Part shown: one piece after another, positions 7,492-17,219 of the stretch
How positions within the stretch are numbered: the stretch's first letter is position 1
How the letters are laid out: the number at the start of each line of letters is the position of its first letter
Assembly (NCBI RefSeq): GCF_022768985.1
Contig: NZ_JALEKL010000009.1
Span: 62,001-126,000 of the forward strand
Direction: 5' to 3'
Source of the DNA: Methanosphaera sp.
GTDB taxonomy: Archaea > Methanobacteriota > Methanobacteria > Methanobacteriales > Methanobacteriaceae
DNA length: 64,000 bases
Program-made: the position numbers and the translations under genes
Notes under the pieces: generated by a model
The model's input: only the letters and a program-made list of their open reading frames with translations
Database searches by the model: none
What the model was told of the DNA's origin: nothing

Positions 7492-8637
7492 ATGCTTGAT
7501 ATTTTATATGAAAAGGTAATTGTAAATCGAAGCCAGATAAATGAATTTTTTGACAATATCCGTGGAAATCTTGATGTAGATAAAATAAGAAGTTCATATA
7601 ATGAATGCAGATTTGATAAAACAATACCAGATAAGACATTTGCAGCAGTAGATGGAAGTCTAAATAAGAAGAAACTAATGGCAGCATTTATCTATGCACT
7701 TTCAAGTCAGACAATAATCTATGATTCAAAAACACATATAACAAAACATTCACAAGCAGCAGATGTAAACTACATATCATCAACACAGACAAGCCATATC
7801 AACGATATACTCTCACACCAGATGAGCATACTAGAACTTAAAAGTACAATAGATACACTACAAAAACATCCAGAAATAGACTACATGCTTCTTGATGGAA
7901 TGATCTCAGGAAAAATACTGTATCTATCAATAAATTATGAATTTCCTCAACAAATAGAAGATATGATACAGGATAAAATAGATGAAATTGAACAACAACT
8001 CGAAGATGGAAACTTTCCAATAGAGATAGTTATGAATGAAACAATAGTTAATGAAATAATGCAAAATGGAAAATTTAAGCCACAAGAGGAAAATGAAATA
8101 AAAGAACAGATAATAAAATATTCACAAACTCTTGAAGAACTTGCATGTATTAACTATCTTCTTGAAAACTATTCAGAAAAAATAGTAGGAGTATCAAAAA
8201 CAAGCAGTACACATAATCAATTTGAACAAATAATACCTGATGCTGCAGCAGTTGAATATGTATGTCAAAATTCAGGATATACAAATCCAATTGAAAATTC
8301 AAATATAAAACCATTAAGACGTGTTACTACACAAAGACGTAGGACAAATGAATTTCCAAAATATAGAAGTCTTTCAGATAGAACATTTACAACATTCTTT
8401 ACAAGAATTAACAATCATGGAAATGTCCTAAAAATTGAACTTCCATATAAGATATATTCAGATAAACATGAAACAATACAAACAATATTAAATGATCTTA
8501 ATAGTATAAGTGTTGATGGATATCCATACATACTAAAAAAAGCTCATGATGAAGTTGTAATAAAACAAAGAGATATGGATTCTATAATGAAAGAACTTGG
8601 AATATTTGAAAAAACAGGACGAGACATGCTCGAATAA
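7492..8637 (+). CDS. nurA: NurA 5'-3' nuclease of the HerA-Mre11-Rad50 repair system
   Basis: The 381-residue protein carries the NurA hallmark AAVDGSLNKKK near residue 53, where the Asp is a metal ligand of the nuclease site. Further acidic motifs include MLLDGMISG near 131, and a conserved C-terminal block starts near 300 (TTFFTRINNHGN and PYKIYSDKHE). NurA binds the HerA hexamer and digests the 5' strand at double-strand breaks, together with Mre11-Rad50, to give 3' single strands for RadA. It is the first gene of a four-gene plus-strand operon. A strong site (GGAGGCGAA) lies before the ATG. The length is normal for the euryarchaeal family. Confidence 0.9.
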   Translation: MLDILYEKVIVNRSQINEFFDNIRGNLDVDKIRSSYNECRFDKTIPDKTFAAVDGSLNKKKLMAAFIYALSSQTIIYDSKTHITKHSQAADVNYISSTQTSHINDILSHQMSILELKSTIDTLQKHPEIDYMLLDGMISGKILYLSINYEFPQQIEDMIQDKIDEIEQQLEDGNFPIEIVMNETIVNEIMQNGKFKPQEENEIKEQIIKYSQTLEELACINYLLENYSEKIVGVSKTSSTHNQFEQIIPDAAAVEYVCQNSGYTNPIENSNIKPLRRVTTQRRRTNEFPKYRSLSDRTFTTFFTRINNHGNVLKIELPYKIYSDKHETIQTILNDLNSISVDGYPYILKKAHDEVVIKQRDMDSIMKELGIFEKTGRDMLE

Positions 8638-8702
8638 AAAAAAATAAAAATATAGTTGAAAATTTTAGTTAAAAAAAAAGTAATTAGTTTATGTGATTTA
8701 AT

Positions 8703-10223
8703 ATGACAGAAATAATAGGACGCTCAATAGGTGAAACAGAAACAGGAAGTCTGGAATTTATATCAAAGAAGCTATCTGCAATTGGTGAATATGTATGTAT
8801 AGACTACAATGATATGACAGTACTTGGTATGATAACAGCAGTAAATAGGGGAAGTTTAACAATAGATTCAGATATACGAAATCCTGACCTTGTTGAAAAA
8901 ATACATGCACTAGAAGGTGATCTTGAACACTACGTACGTGGATATATTATGATACTTGGTGATATTCATACACTTAAAATACCAAGAACACCAGCACCAC
9001 CTGGAATTGCAATAAGAAAAGCAACAAAAGAAGAACTTGAAATAGTGTTCCAAAAACCTGACTCAATACGTGTTGGAACAGTACTTACACAGCCTGAAGT
9101 TGAAGTTAGAGTAGATGTAAATAAGATGGTATCCAGACATCTTGCAATACTTGCTATGACTGGTGCTGGAAAATCAAATACAACAACAGTGATAATAGAT
9201 CAACTACTTGCAAAAAAAGGAACACTACTTGTATTTGATATGCACTCAGAATATGGAAGTATAGACTTCTCAAATGGTAAAAAGAAAACAATTGCACCAA
9301 AGATCAATCCTAAAGACTTGACAATTGGTGAATTTAAAAGTCTTATGCATATAGGTGAAAATGCTGTAAATCAGGAAAAATACCTGCGTGATGCATATAA
9401 TCATGCAAGAAGTAAAGTAGTAGATGGACATAAAATCAACTTTATCAAGGAAATGGGAGAGTATATATCTGATCTTGCAAGAAGAATTGAAGATGAAAAT
9501 AAAAAACATGAATCCATAAAACAGGTCAATAAAAAACATTATGAATCCATAAAACAGGTCGAATTTAAGCTTGACTCACTTGCAAAAAGATACTATAAAC
9601 TCTTTGATTCAAATGATGAAGCAGATATTGTTGAACTTATAACACCAGGACGTGTAAATATTATCTCACTTGGAAGTGTTGATGAAAGAAGTGTTGATAT
9701 TATTGTAAAACATACACTTACAAAGATTCTAAGACAACGTAAAAGTGGAGAACTTAAAGTTCCAGTATTTTGTATAATAGAAGAAGCACACATGATAGTA
9801 TCAGAGAGACGTTCAACAGAATCAAAATATATTATAAGTAAAATTGCACGTGAAGGACGTAAATTTGGTGTAGGACTGTGTCTTGTAAGTCAAAGTCCAA
9901 AATCACTTGACTCTGAAACTCTCTCACAGGTAAATAATCTTATAATACTAAGACTTGTTGAGCCTAATGACCAGAAACATGTACAAAATAGTAGTGAAAG
10001 TTTAAGTTCAGATCTGCTCAAACAACTTCCATCACTTAACATTGGTGAGGCAATACTACTTGGGCAGATGACAAATATTCCAACAATGGTAAAGATTGAT
10101 GAATTTGAAGGTAAAGTTGTAGGAACAGACCTGGACATACTAAAAGAATGGCAAAATAGTGTAGTTGAAGAAGAAGAGGAAGAAGATAGTCAATTTGACT
10201 TTATAGATGATATAGGGATTTAA
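8703..10223 (+). CDS. herA: HerA bipolar DNA translocase/helicase
   Basis: The 506-residue FtsK-like ATPase forms a hexameric ring that moves along DNA and drives NurA during end resection. An N-terminal HAS-barrel domain spans about 1-100. The Walker A motif TGAGKSN is near residue 157, the FDMHSEYG segment near 180, and the Walker B motif CIIEEAH near 358; SERRSTESKYIISKIAREGRK-type sequence and the sensor SQSP follow near 400. The acidic tail (EEEEEED) precedes the stop. An almost exact duplication of about 30 bases (9498-9560) adds a repeated KKH(Y)ESIKQV peptide in the helical insertion. The stop directly abuts the mre11 ATG, so the two are translationally linked. Confidence 0.93.
   Translation: MTEIIGRSIGETETGSLEFISKKLSAIGEYVCIDYNDMTVLGMITAVNRGSLTIDSDIRNPDLVEKIHALEGDLEHYVRGYIMILGDIHTLKIPRTPAPPGIAIRKATKEELEIVFQKPDSIRVGTVLTQPEVEVRVDVNKMVSRHLAILAMTGAGKSNTTTVIIDQLLAKKGTLLVFDMHSEYGSIDFSNGKKKTIAPKINPKDLTIGEFKSLMHIGENAVNQEKYLRDAYNHARSKVVDGHKINFIKEMGEYISDLARRIEDENKKHESIKQVNKKHYESIKQVEFKLDSLAKRYYKLFDSNDEADIVELITPGRVNIISLGSVDERSVDIIVKHTLTKILRQRKSGELKVPVFCIIEEAHMIVSERRSTESKYIISKIAREGRKFGVGLCLVSQSPKSLDSETLSQVNNLIILRLVEPNDQKHVQNSSESLSSDLLKQLPSLNIGEAILLGQMTNIPTMVKIDEFEGKVVGTDLDILKEWQNSVVEEEEEEDSQFDFIDDIGI
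9498..9560 (+). repeat. Imperfect tandem duplication inside herA
   Basis: A 30-base unit at 9498-9527 is repeated at 9528-9560 with only a three-base insertion, so the reading frame is kept. The encoded peptides are NKKHESIKQV and NKKHYESIKQV. The near-identity indicates a recent duplication. Confidence 0.85.
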
Positions 10224-11399
10224 ATGATGAAAATAGCACACATGGCAGACACACACCTTGGACACAGACAATATGGAATAGAAGAACGTGAAGATGACCT
10301 TTATGAGGCATTTAAGAACGTTATTGATGATATGATAGAACGTGATGTTGATGTAGTTCTACATTCAGGTGATCTATTTCAGAATCCAAAACCACAGATA
10401 AAAGCAATACTTGCAGCAAAAGAAGGATTTGAAAAACTTAAAAAGCATAACATACCAGTATATGCAATTGCAGGAAATCATGACATAATGCGTAAGTCTG
10501 GTACAAAAATTCCACATGAACTATTCATTGATGATAATTTCCATGTACTTACAACACGTAAAAATCACGTAGTAGTTAATGGAGAAGTCTTTATTGCAGG
10601 ACTTCCATTTCTTCAAAGATCAGAAGAAAAAGTTATAGAAAGACTACTTGAACAAATACAGGAAGCATCACAGGGTTATAAATATAAAATACTCATGCTT
10701 CATGGTGGATTGGAGAAATTCAATGAAGGTACATTTGAATATGAATTTAGTAACAAAGCATTACCAGAGGGATTTGACTACTTTGCAATGGGACATATTC
10801 ATCAGAAACTAACAGGTGACTTTAAGGGTGCTGAAGTTGCATATGCAGGATCAATTGAAAGAATTGATAAAAAAGAACAACTAGATCATCAAAATAAACC
10901 AAAAGGATACAATCTTCTAACACTAAGTGATGGAAAAGTTGAATATGAAGAAATTGCAGTACCACTAAAGCGTGAATTTCTTATACGTGATATAGAATAT
11001 CCTAAATTTGATGAACAACTAGAAAATCTTGTTAATGAAATCACCACTATTAATGAAAAAACAAAACAAAACCCAATACTTCACCTTACAATTAAAGATG
11101 GAAGATTTGAAAAAAGTGAAATATCACCAATACTACACAAAACACTTGATGATATAACACTAACACTTAAAGTTAAATACAGACCTATAGAAGATGAAGA
11201 AGAGGAAATATTTTCAAATGTTGAAAAAGAACATCTTACACCTGAATATTTCATTAATGAAAGAGTTATGGCAGAATTTGAAAATGAAACAATATCAAGA
11301 TATGCAGTTGACTTATATGAACAACTAGCACAGAAAAATATGGAAGAATCTGGAAATCTAGCATCAAGGCTATATAATGAAATATATAATGAAAACTAG
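10224..11399 (+). CDS. mre11: Mre11 double-strand-break nuclease
   Basis: The 391-residue calcineurin-like phosphoesterase carries the Mre11 metal-binding series: ADTHLGH near residue 8, HSGDLF near 47, AGNHD near 82, LHGG near 153 and GHIH near 190. The C-terminal capping domain is acidic (EDEEEE near 330) and is followed by a helical segment that would bind the Rad50 coiled coil. With Rad50 it recognises and trims broken DNA ends. The ATG at 10224 sits immediately after the herA stop; the ATG at 10227 is an equally good start (MKIAHMADTH). GGGAT in the end of herA serves as ribosome-binding site. Confidence 0.95.
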   Translation: MMKIAHMADTHLGHRQYGIEEREDDLYEAFKNVIDDMIERDVDVVLHSGDLFQNPKPQIKAILAAKEGFEKLKKHNIPVYAIAGNHDIMRKSGTKIPHELFIDDNFHVLTTRKNHVVVNGEVFIAGLPFLQRSEEKVIERLLEQIQEASQGYKYKILMLHGGLEKFNEGTFEYEFSNKALPEGFDYFAMGHIHQKLTGDFKGAEVAYAGSIERIDKKEQLDHQNKPKGYNLLTLSDGKVEYEEIAVPLKREFLIRDIEYPKFDEQLENLVNEITTINEKTKQNPILHLTIKDGRFEKSEISPILHKTLDDITLTLKVKYRPIEDEEEEIFSNVEKEHLTPEYFINERVMAEFENETISRYAVDLYEQLAQKNMEESGNLASRLYNEIYNEN

Positions 11400-11419
11400 A
11401 AAAAGGGGATTATTGGTAA

Positions 11420-14152
11420 ATGATATTAAATAAACTTGAAATTGAAAACTTCAGATCACACAAGGATACAACAATTGAATTTCCACGTGGAATAACATTA
11501 ATAGTGGGAAAAAATGGTGCTGGAAAATCATCAATACTTGAGGCAATAAGCTTTGCACTCTTTGGAGAGATTAACACATCACTTGATGAGGCAATACGTC
11601 AACCATCAAGTAGTAGTGATATTGTAGATAAGATGAGTGTAAAACTTACATTTGAACATGGTGGAAAAACATATGTTGTAATGCGTCAAAGACGTAAAAA
11701 TAAGACAACTGTAAGACTTACAGAACTACTAGATGGACACATTAAGCTTATCTCAGAAAAAGTTAACGATGTAAATAATGAAATAAAAGCTAAAATTGGT
11801 CTTGATAAAGAATCATTTAAAAATGCTGTATATATAAAACAGGGTGAAATTACAAAACTTACAGATGCCACACCTGCTGAAAGAAAAGAACTTGTATCTA
11901 AACTTCTCAATATTGAATCTGTTGCAAAAGCATATGATAATATGAAGGGAGTTATTGATGACTATCAAAAAGAATATGAAAAAAATACTGGAAAGCTTGA
12001 AAGCTATACACAAAAACAGGAATCAGAAACTAAGACAAAATCTGAAATTGAAACTTTAGAAAAGATTATTAAAGAATATGAAGTTCAACTTAATGAGTAT
12101 GAAAAGTTACGTGATGAAAACATAAAAATAAGAGATGAACTTGAAGATAAGAAAAATAAGTATGAAAGAGTTGAAATAGAACTTAGAAATACAAAAGCTC
12201 ATCTAAATGAAAAAGAATCATTACTTAAAGATTCTGATGAAAGACTTAAAGAGATTAAACATAAAGAAGAGTTAATTAAAAAGATAGAAGTTGAAATTAA
12301 ACCACTACCTAAACTTAAAGAACTTATAGAACTTAAAAATGCAAGAGATAACGATATTGAACATCTTAAAAATATAACTAAAAGTATTGATGATGTTGAA
12401 AAAAATAAGAAAATTATTGAAAAAACACGATCTGGACATGAAAAATACACATCATTAAAACAACAACTTGACATAAAAGAAAAACAACTCAGTGAAGTAC
12501 AACTTGAAGTTAATGAAAATTCTAAAGTTAAACATGAAATTGATAAGTTATCTGAAAGATGTGATGATATATTTAAAACTATTGCAGGTGAACTTACAGG
12601 TAGTATGAAGTTATTTGATCTTAAAAAGCCATTTCCAAGTCCTGCATTATATGATGAATTTCTACTAGAAGAAAAACAAATAACACAAAAATCAATTGAT
12701 GATATTACAAATACAATCAATGAAAATATTGCTAAGATCCGATCATATGAGTCAATTATAAAAACAACACAAAAATCACTTGAAGATCTCAGGAAAGTTG
12801 AAGGTAAATGTCCTATATGTCAATCTGAAATTACACATGAAAAACACGCACAACTTCAAGATGATTATGAATCAGAAATTAGTCAAAATAAGCAGTTAAT
12901 AGTAAAACTTGAAGATACAAATTCTAAACTTAAATGTGACCTTAAAGTAAAACAGGAGTACTTAGATAAATTATTAAGTGTTAAAATTGATGTTATTAAA
13001 AGCTATGATGAAGAATATAGAAAATCATCAAATGAAGTTAAAGAAAAACAAAAGCTTCTCCCTGAAATTGAAAAAGTTGAAGCTAAATTTATACAGATGC
13101 AAAATGATATAGCATCTATTAAAGTAGAGATTGCTGAACTTGAAGATGTTAAAAAATCATATGATGTAGCATATGGTATAGTTGCAAATAGTAGTAGTGA
13201 TTATGAGGCTAATAAACTAAAAGAAACACAGCTAAGATCAAAGATTGAAAAAGCAAAACTAAAAACTGCACACCTTATGAGTGAAGTTCAAGTTAGGGAT
13301 AATGTTGAAGTTAAAGTTCAATATCTTGAATCAAGAAAAGATGAGTTAAACACCCTTAAAGGTGAAGTTACAAGAAAAGATGACATCCTCAATCAACATG
13401 AAGATACTCTAAAACAAATAAATAAATTAAAAGATAAGTATTCAAATTATAGTACAGAAATTAATAAATTACAATATGATCCTAAAGAATACGAAACAAT
13501 TAACAGTACATGTACATCATACAAACAAAAATGTGAATCTTTAGAAAAAATTCTCATTGAAAACAGAACAGAACTCAGAAAAGAAAATGAAAAACTCACA
13601 GAAATAAAAGCAGAACTAAAAGCTCTCGATGAACTCAGAGATGAAAACCAAAACCTCTATGACTACATAAAACTACTTAAAGAAATACGTGAAATCTATG
13701 GAAAAGATGGAATACAAAGTGACCTAAGACGTGCTGTAAGACCAAAAATAGAAAAACGTACACAGAAAATCTTTGATGAATTTGGATTTGACTACTCAGA
13801 AGTAACACTAGATGATGACTATGAAATAACAATAACACGACAAAGTGAAACACTAACAACAAAACAACTCAGTGGTGGAGAAAAAATAGTAATAGCACTA
13901 GCACTACGCCTTGCAATAGCAAGAATACTATCAAATAGAAACAAACTATTAATACTTGATGAACCAACAATACATCTTGACTCAGAACGTAAAGAAAACT
14001 TGCTTTACATCATCCAAAAAACAAGTATTGTATCACAGATGCTTGTTATAACACACGATGAGGAAATGGAATCATTATCAGATAACATCATAAAAATATC
14101 TAAAAAAGATGCAATATCATACATTGGTGATGATGAAGACGAAAGTATGTAA
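11420..14152 (+). CDS. rad50: Rad50 SMC-like ATPase
   Basis: The 910-residue protein has the full Rad50 layout. An N-terminal ATPase half contains Walker A (GKNGAGKSS, about residue 30). Long coiled coils follow on each side of a CPIC zinc hook (about residue 468). The C-terminal ATPase half carries the ABC signature LSGGEK (about 818) and Walker B LLILDEPT (about 850). Two molecules dimerise through ATP and the hook and, with Mre11, tether and open DNA ends. The gene begins 20 bases after mre11 with AAAAGGGGA as ribosome-binding site and closes the operon. The length is normal for the archaeal family. Confidence 0.96.
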   Translation: MILNKLEIENFRSHKDTTIEFPRGITLIVGKNGAGKSSILEAISFALFGEINTSLDEAIRQPSSSSDIVDKMSVKLTFEHGGKTYVVMRQRRKNKTTVRLTELLDGHIKLISEKVNDVNNEIKAKIGLDKESFKNAVYIKQGEITKLTDATPAERKELVSKLLNIESVAKAYDNMKGVIDDYQKEYEKNTGKLESYTQKQESETKTKSEIETLEKIIKEYEVQLNEYEKLRDENIKIRDELEDKKNKYERVEIELRNTKAHLNEKESLLKDSDERLKEIKHKEELIKKIEVEIKPLPKLKELIELKNARDNDIEHLKNITKSIDDVEKNKKIIEKTRSGHEKYTSLKQQLDIKEKQLSEVQLEVNENSKVKHEIDKLSERCDDIFKTIAGELTGSMKLFDLKKPFPSPALYDEFLLEEKQITQKSIDDITNTINENIAKIRSYESIIKTTQKSLEDLRKVEGKCPICQSEITHEKHAQLQDDYESEISQNKQLIVKLEDTNSKLKCDLKVKQEYLDKLLSVKIDVIKSYDEEYRKSSNEVKEKQKLLPEIEKVEAKFIQMQNDIASIKVEIAELEDVKKSYDVAYGIVANSSSDYEANKLKETQLRSKIEKAKLKTAHLMSEVQVRDNVEVKVQYLESRKDELNTLKGEVTRKDDILNQHEDTLKQINKLKDKYSNYSTEINKLQYDPKEYETINSTCTSYKQKCESLEKILIENRTELRKENEKLTEIKAELKALDELRDENQNLYDYIKLLKEIREIYGKDGIQSDLRRAVRPKIEKRTQKIFDEFGFDYSEVTLDDDYEITITRQSETLTTKQLSGGEKIVIALALRLAIARILSNRNKLLILDEPTIHLDSERKENLLYIIQKTSIVSQMLVITHDEEMESLSDNIIKISKKDAISYIGDDEDESM

Positions 14153-14437
14153 GTAAATAAGATAAAATTAGTACAATAATAAGTAAGTATTAATAAAAAA
14201 TAGCTTGAAGTTTAGGTTTAATATATAAAAAAAGGAGAGGTTTAGAATAGATTTTTAGTAGTAATGGAAGTAAATACTAGTATAAATAAATTTTAAACCC
14301 TTCAAACTAGCCTAAAAAGAATTCCACACCCAAAGTAAAAATCATTTAGTTACTCTACTCTTTTTTTAAAACTAAAAAAGAAGAAAAAATATTTTTTTTT
14401 TCTTATCTTTTTAAAAAAATATTTTAGAAGAAAATAT

Positions 14438-16012
14438 TTACATTATGTTATATTTTTGTAATAATAAAAATTCTTCAGTTGTTAATTTTTTACCATCTTT
14501 GAATTTTTGGAAGATTTCTTCTGCTTCTTCTTTTTCTTTTGTTTCATCAGGTTTTCCTTCACCTTTTCTGGATCTGGATGATGATTTAGCTTGATCCATG
14601 AATTTGTTAACTTTTCTAATTTCTGTTAATTTAGCTTTAACTTCTTCATGTTTAGCTGTTGCTGCGTTTCTTGAGTTGATGAACTCTTTGTGTTTTTCGT
14701 CAGCTTTTTCTCTGATTCCATCGATTTTGTTGAATGATTCAATCATGTCTTCGTGTACTGCTTGTGCTTTGTCAGAAAGTTCTACTACTTTTTGGTGGTA
14801 TTCTTCTGATTTTTCTTTTAAGTCACCAGCTGATTCTTCATCATCAACATTTGTCTGGATTTTTTTGAGTTGTTTTGTTAAATCAGATACTCTTTTTACA
14901 AGTTCATTTTCTTTTCTGATATCTAATACTTTTGTTTGTATTGTTTTATCGATTTTGTTAATTTCAGCTTGTATGTTTGAGATTTCTTTTTTACCGGAAC
15001 CCCATTCTGATTTTTTGAGTTCTTCATTACATTCGTTTCTTAATTCTTTGAATTTGCGAACTTCTTTGTTGATTTCGTCTCTTTCATTTCTTTTTTCAAG
15101 TGCTTTGTTGAGTGTTTCTTTAAGCTCTTGGTTTAATTTGTCACGTTCCTGTCTGAATGCTTTTGTGTTTTCATTCATGTTGTCACGTACATTTTTGAGT
15201 TCTGTGAGTTCTGCTTCAAAGGTTCTTTTTACTTGTAGTAATTGTTGGAAGTTTAATTTGGAGTAATCCATTGCATCTTCCTGTTCTTCTGGTTGAGCTT
15301 CAGCATCTTTTGCTTCTACTTCTTCAGCTTGAACTTCTTCTTGTGCATCTACTTCTTCTACTACTTCTTCTTTAGTTATCTTTTCTTCGTCTGTCATTAT
15401 ATCAAGTACCTTCCTTAGGTCTTTTTCATTGATTTGAATATCGGCGTGTTCTTTTAATATAGGTTTTGCATTGTATGCTATTCCAATTTTAGCTTGTTTT
15501 ATCATTTCAAGGTCGTTTGCCCCATCTCCAATTGTCACACATTCATCTAAGGTTATTCCTAGTTCGTCAACTAGGCCTTTTAATACATCAACTTTGTTCT
15601 GAGTTACAAGAGGTCCGGATACTTCTCCTGTGAGTTTGCCATCTTCTACTTCAAGTGTGTTATAGAATGCATAGTCTGCACCTATCCATTCTTTTACTTT
15701 TAATGCTATTACATCAAAACTTCCTGTAATAATTGCTATAGTATATCCTCTTTTTTTAAGTTCAGCTGCTGTCTCTTTAGCACCTGGATTTAGGGATATA
15801 TTATTCATTTTAGCATCAATATCATCAACACTTATACCTTTAAGTATTTTTACGCGTTCTCTGATGGATGTTTCAAATGGAATTTTACCTTGCATTGCTT
15901 GTAATGTTATTTCACTTATTTGTTCTTCATTACCATTTATTTCTGCTATTTCATCTATTGTTTCTGTATCTATTAAAACATTATCTAGATCAAATACTAC
16001 CAATTTAATCAA
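14438..16012 (-). CDS. Phosphoserine-phosphatase-like HAD protein fused to an archaeal coiled-coil (COG1340-like) domain
   Basis: Residues 1-210 form a HAD phosphatase of the SerB type: the nucleophile motif FDLDNVLID near 7, a cap region, ITGSFD near 95, and the metal-binding GDGANDLEMI near 162. Substrate could be phosphoserine (serine synthesis), but specificity is not visible. An acidic linker (about 215-250, many Glu and Gln) leads to a highly charged coiled coil (about 255-505) resembling the archaeal COG1340 proteins; the chain ends EEFLLLQKYNIM. SerB is normally about 210-230 residues, so more than half of this protein is extra. The start is TTG at 16010-16012, preceded by the full anti-16S match GGTGATC. 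It appears monocistronic. Confidence 0.8.
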   Translation of the reverse strand: MIKLVVFDLDNVLIDTETIDEIAEINGNEEQISEITLQAMQGKIPFETSIRERVKILKGISVDDIDAKMNNISLNPGAKETAAELKKRGYTIAIITGSFDVIALKVKEWIGADYAFYNTLEVEDGKLTGEVSGPLVTQNKVDVLKGLVDELGITLDECVTIGDGANDLEMIKQAKIGIAYNAKPILKEHADIQINEKDLRKVLDIMTDEEKITKEEVVEEVDAQEEVQAEEVEAKDAEAQPEEQEDAMDYSKLNFQQLLQVKRTFEAELTELKNVRDNMNENTKAFRQERDKLNQELKETLNKALEKRNERDEINKEVRKFKELRNECNEELKKSEWGSGKKEISNIQAEINKIDKTIQTKVLDIRKENELVKRVSDLTKQLKKIQTNVDDEESAGDLKEKSEEYHQKVVELSDKAQAVHEDMIESFNKIDGIREKADEKHKEFINSRNAATAKHEEVKAKLTEIRKVNKFMDQAKSSSRSRKGEGKPDETKEKEEAEEIFQKFKDGKKLTTEEFLLLQKYNIM

Positions 16013-16262
16013 AAGATCACCAATATTTTTTTTAATAAGAATAAAACTTAGAATAAAATTCTATTCTAAAAAGCCTTATTAAATATAATATTTATCTTTT
16101 TATGTATATTCTTTTTTCGATTTTTTTCAAGATATTTATCATTTTATAGGGCTTAGCTATGTTTTATTTTATTAAATATTTTGGAGATTATGTGTGGTGT
16201 TTATGTTTTATTCTGGAGTATAAATAAATTAACTCATTTAATATTGGATCATTTATACCTAA

Positions 16263-16814
16263 TTATTCTTCAATTAAGTATAATTCAATTAAGCGTTCTT
16301 TTGTTTTTTGAACACCTAATAATGCTTGATCAGCTGTTTTTGCTCCAGTACATACAACTTTTCCTGAACCGAATAATAGTAATACTACTTTTGGATCTTC
16401 AAGTCTGTATACTAATCCAGGGAATTGTTCTGGTTCATATTCTGTATTTTCAAGATCTAATGCTACTGCTTCTAGGTTTAATACTTTTCCTAGATTTGCT
16501 GATGCTACGATGTTTTGAATTTTTATTTCAAATTCTTGAGGGATTTCAGGATCGAGTTGTCTAATTTTATCCACAGTCATGTGAATTGCTTTCATAGAAT
16601 CGTCGATACATTTTGCCCCTGTACATACTAATTTACCAGATCCAAATATTAAAGCAGCTGTTTTAGGTTTTTTAAGTTTAAATACAAGTCCAGGGAATTG
16701 TTCTAGGTTGTATTCTACGTTTTCTAAAGCAGGTGCGATTCTAGGTAGTTCTAAGGATTTACCTAGTGTTGCGGATGCTACTATATTTTCAACTTTTATT
16801 TTTACATCTGCCAT
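16263..16814 (-). CDS. tbp: TATA-box-binding protein
   Basis: The 183-residue protein is a canonical archaeal TBP made of two direct repeats. The first (about 1-90) contains IVASATLG, EQFPGLVFKL and FGSGKLVCTGAK; the second (about 93-183) contains IVASANLG, EQFPGLVYRL and FGSGKVVCTGAK. The saddle formed by both halves binds the TATA box and recruits TFB. The ATG at 16812-16814 (MADVKIKVEN) is chosen because GGAGGA lies eight bases upstream; a frame extension to 16853 would add 13 residues unlike any TBP. A perfect palindrome containing a TATA box sits about 60 bases upstream of the ATG. Confidence 0.97.
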   Translation of the reverse strand: MADVKIKVENIVASATLGKSLELPRIAPALENVEYNLEQFPGLVFKLKKPKTAALIFGSGKLVCTGAKCIDDSMKAIHMTVDKIRQLDPEIPQEFEIKIQNIVASANLGKVLNLEAVALDLENTEYEPEQFPGLVYRLEDPKVVLLLFGSGKVVCTGAKTADQALLGVQKTKERLIELYLIEE

Positions 16815-17219
16815 TATTTCTCCTCCATTGTTGTGATAAAAAAAATTAAGCATTTTTTATTATTTTATTGTATAAATTTATACTTCAAAAAATTCGTGAT
16901 TTAAAAGACTAATTTATAATATAATTTAATTTAACTTCTCTAGAATAGTTTAATTTAAATTTAAAATAATATTTATAAAAATAATCTTCTTAGAATTATC
17001 TAATCCATTTTTGGGGTTTAAAGAATCCAACTCATCACTCATCTTTCTCTCTATGCTTATTTATTATAATATCTATTTAAAAAATACAAAATAACATATT
17101 ATGTCTTTATTTATGTACTTTTTTATTTATATATATAACTATATAACTTATGAAAAAATTAAATAAAATTATACTTATCTTAATACTAGAATATACTATA
17201 TAAGAGGAAATTTGATAAT
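16815..17219. other. Divergent intergenic region between tbp and the CYTH gene
   Basis: No coding frame is visible. The region holds the tbp promoter (palindromic TATA at 16870-16883) and several TATA-like stretches on the plus strand, such as around 17128-17140, that could drive the CYTH gene. The remainder is featureless AT-rich sequence. Confidence 0.5.
16870..16883 (-). promoter_or_regulatory. Palindromic TATA element of the tbp promoter
   Basis: GTATAAATTTATAC is a perfect 14-bp palindrome located 56-69 bases upstream of the tbp ATG. Read on the minus strand it would place transcription start near 16850. Because TBP binds TATA boxes, the symmetrical site could be occupied in either orientation. 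Confidence 0.5.

Noticed and set aside
14598-15266. 222-codon plus-strand frame opposite the HAD-coiled-coil gene
   Set aside because: It is an antisense shadow of coiled-coil sequence, with Ser/Phe/Leu-rich composition and no start signals.
16815-16853. Extended start for tbp adding 13 residues
   Set aside because: GGAGGA sits between the upstream start and MADVKIK, and known archaeal TBPs begin at the latter.
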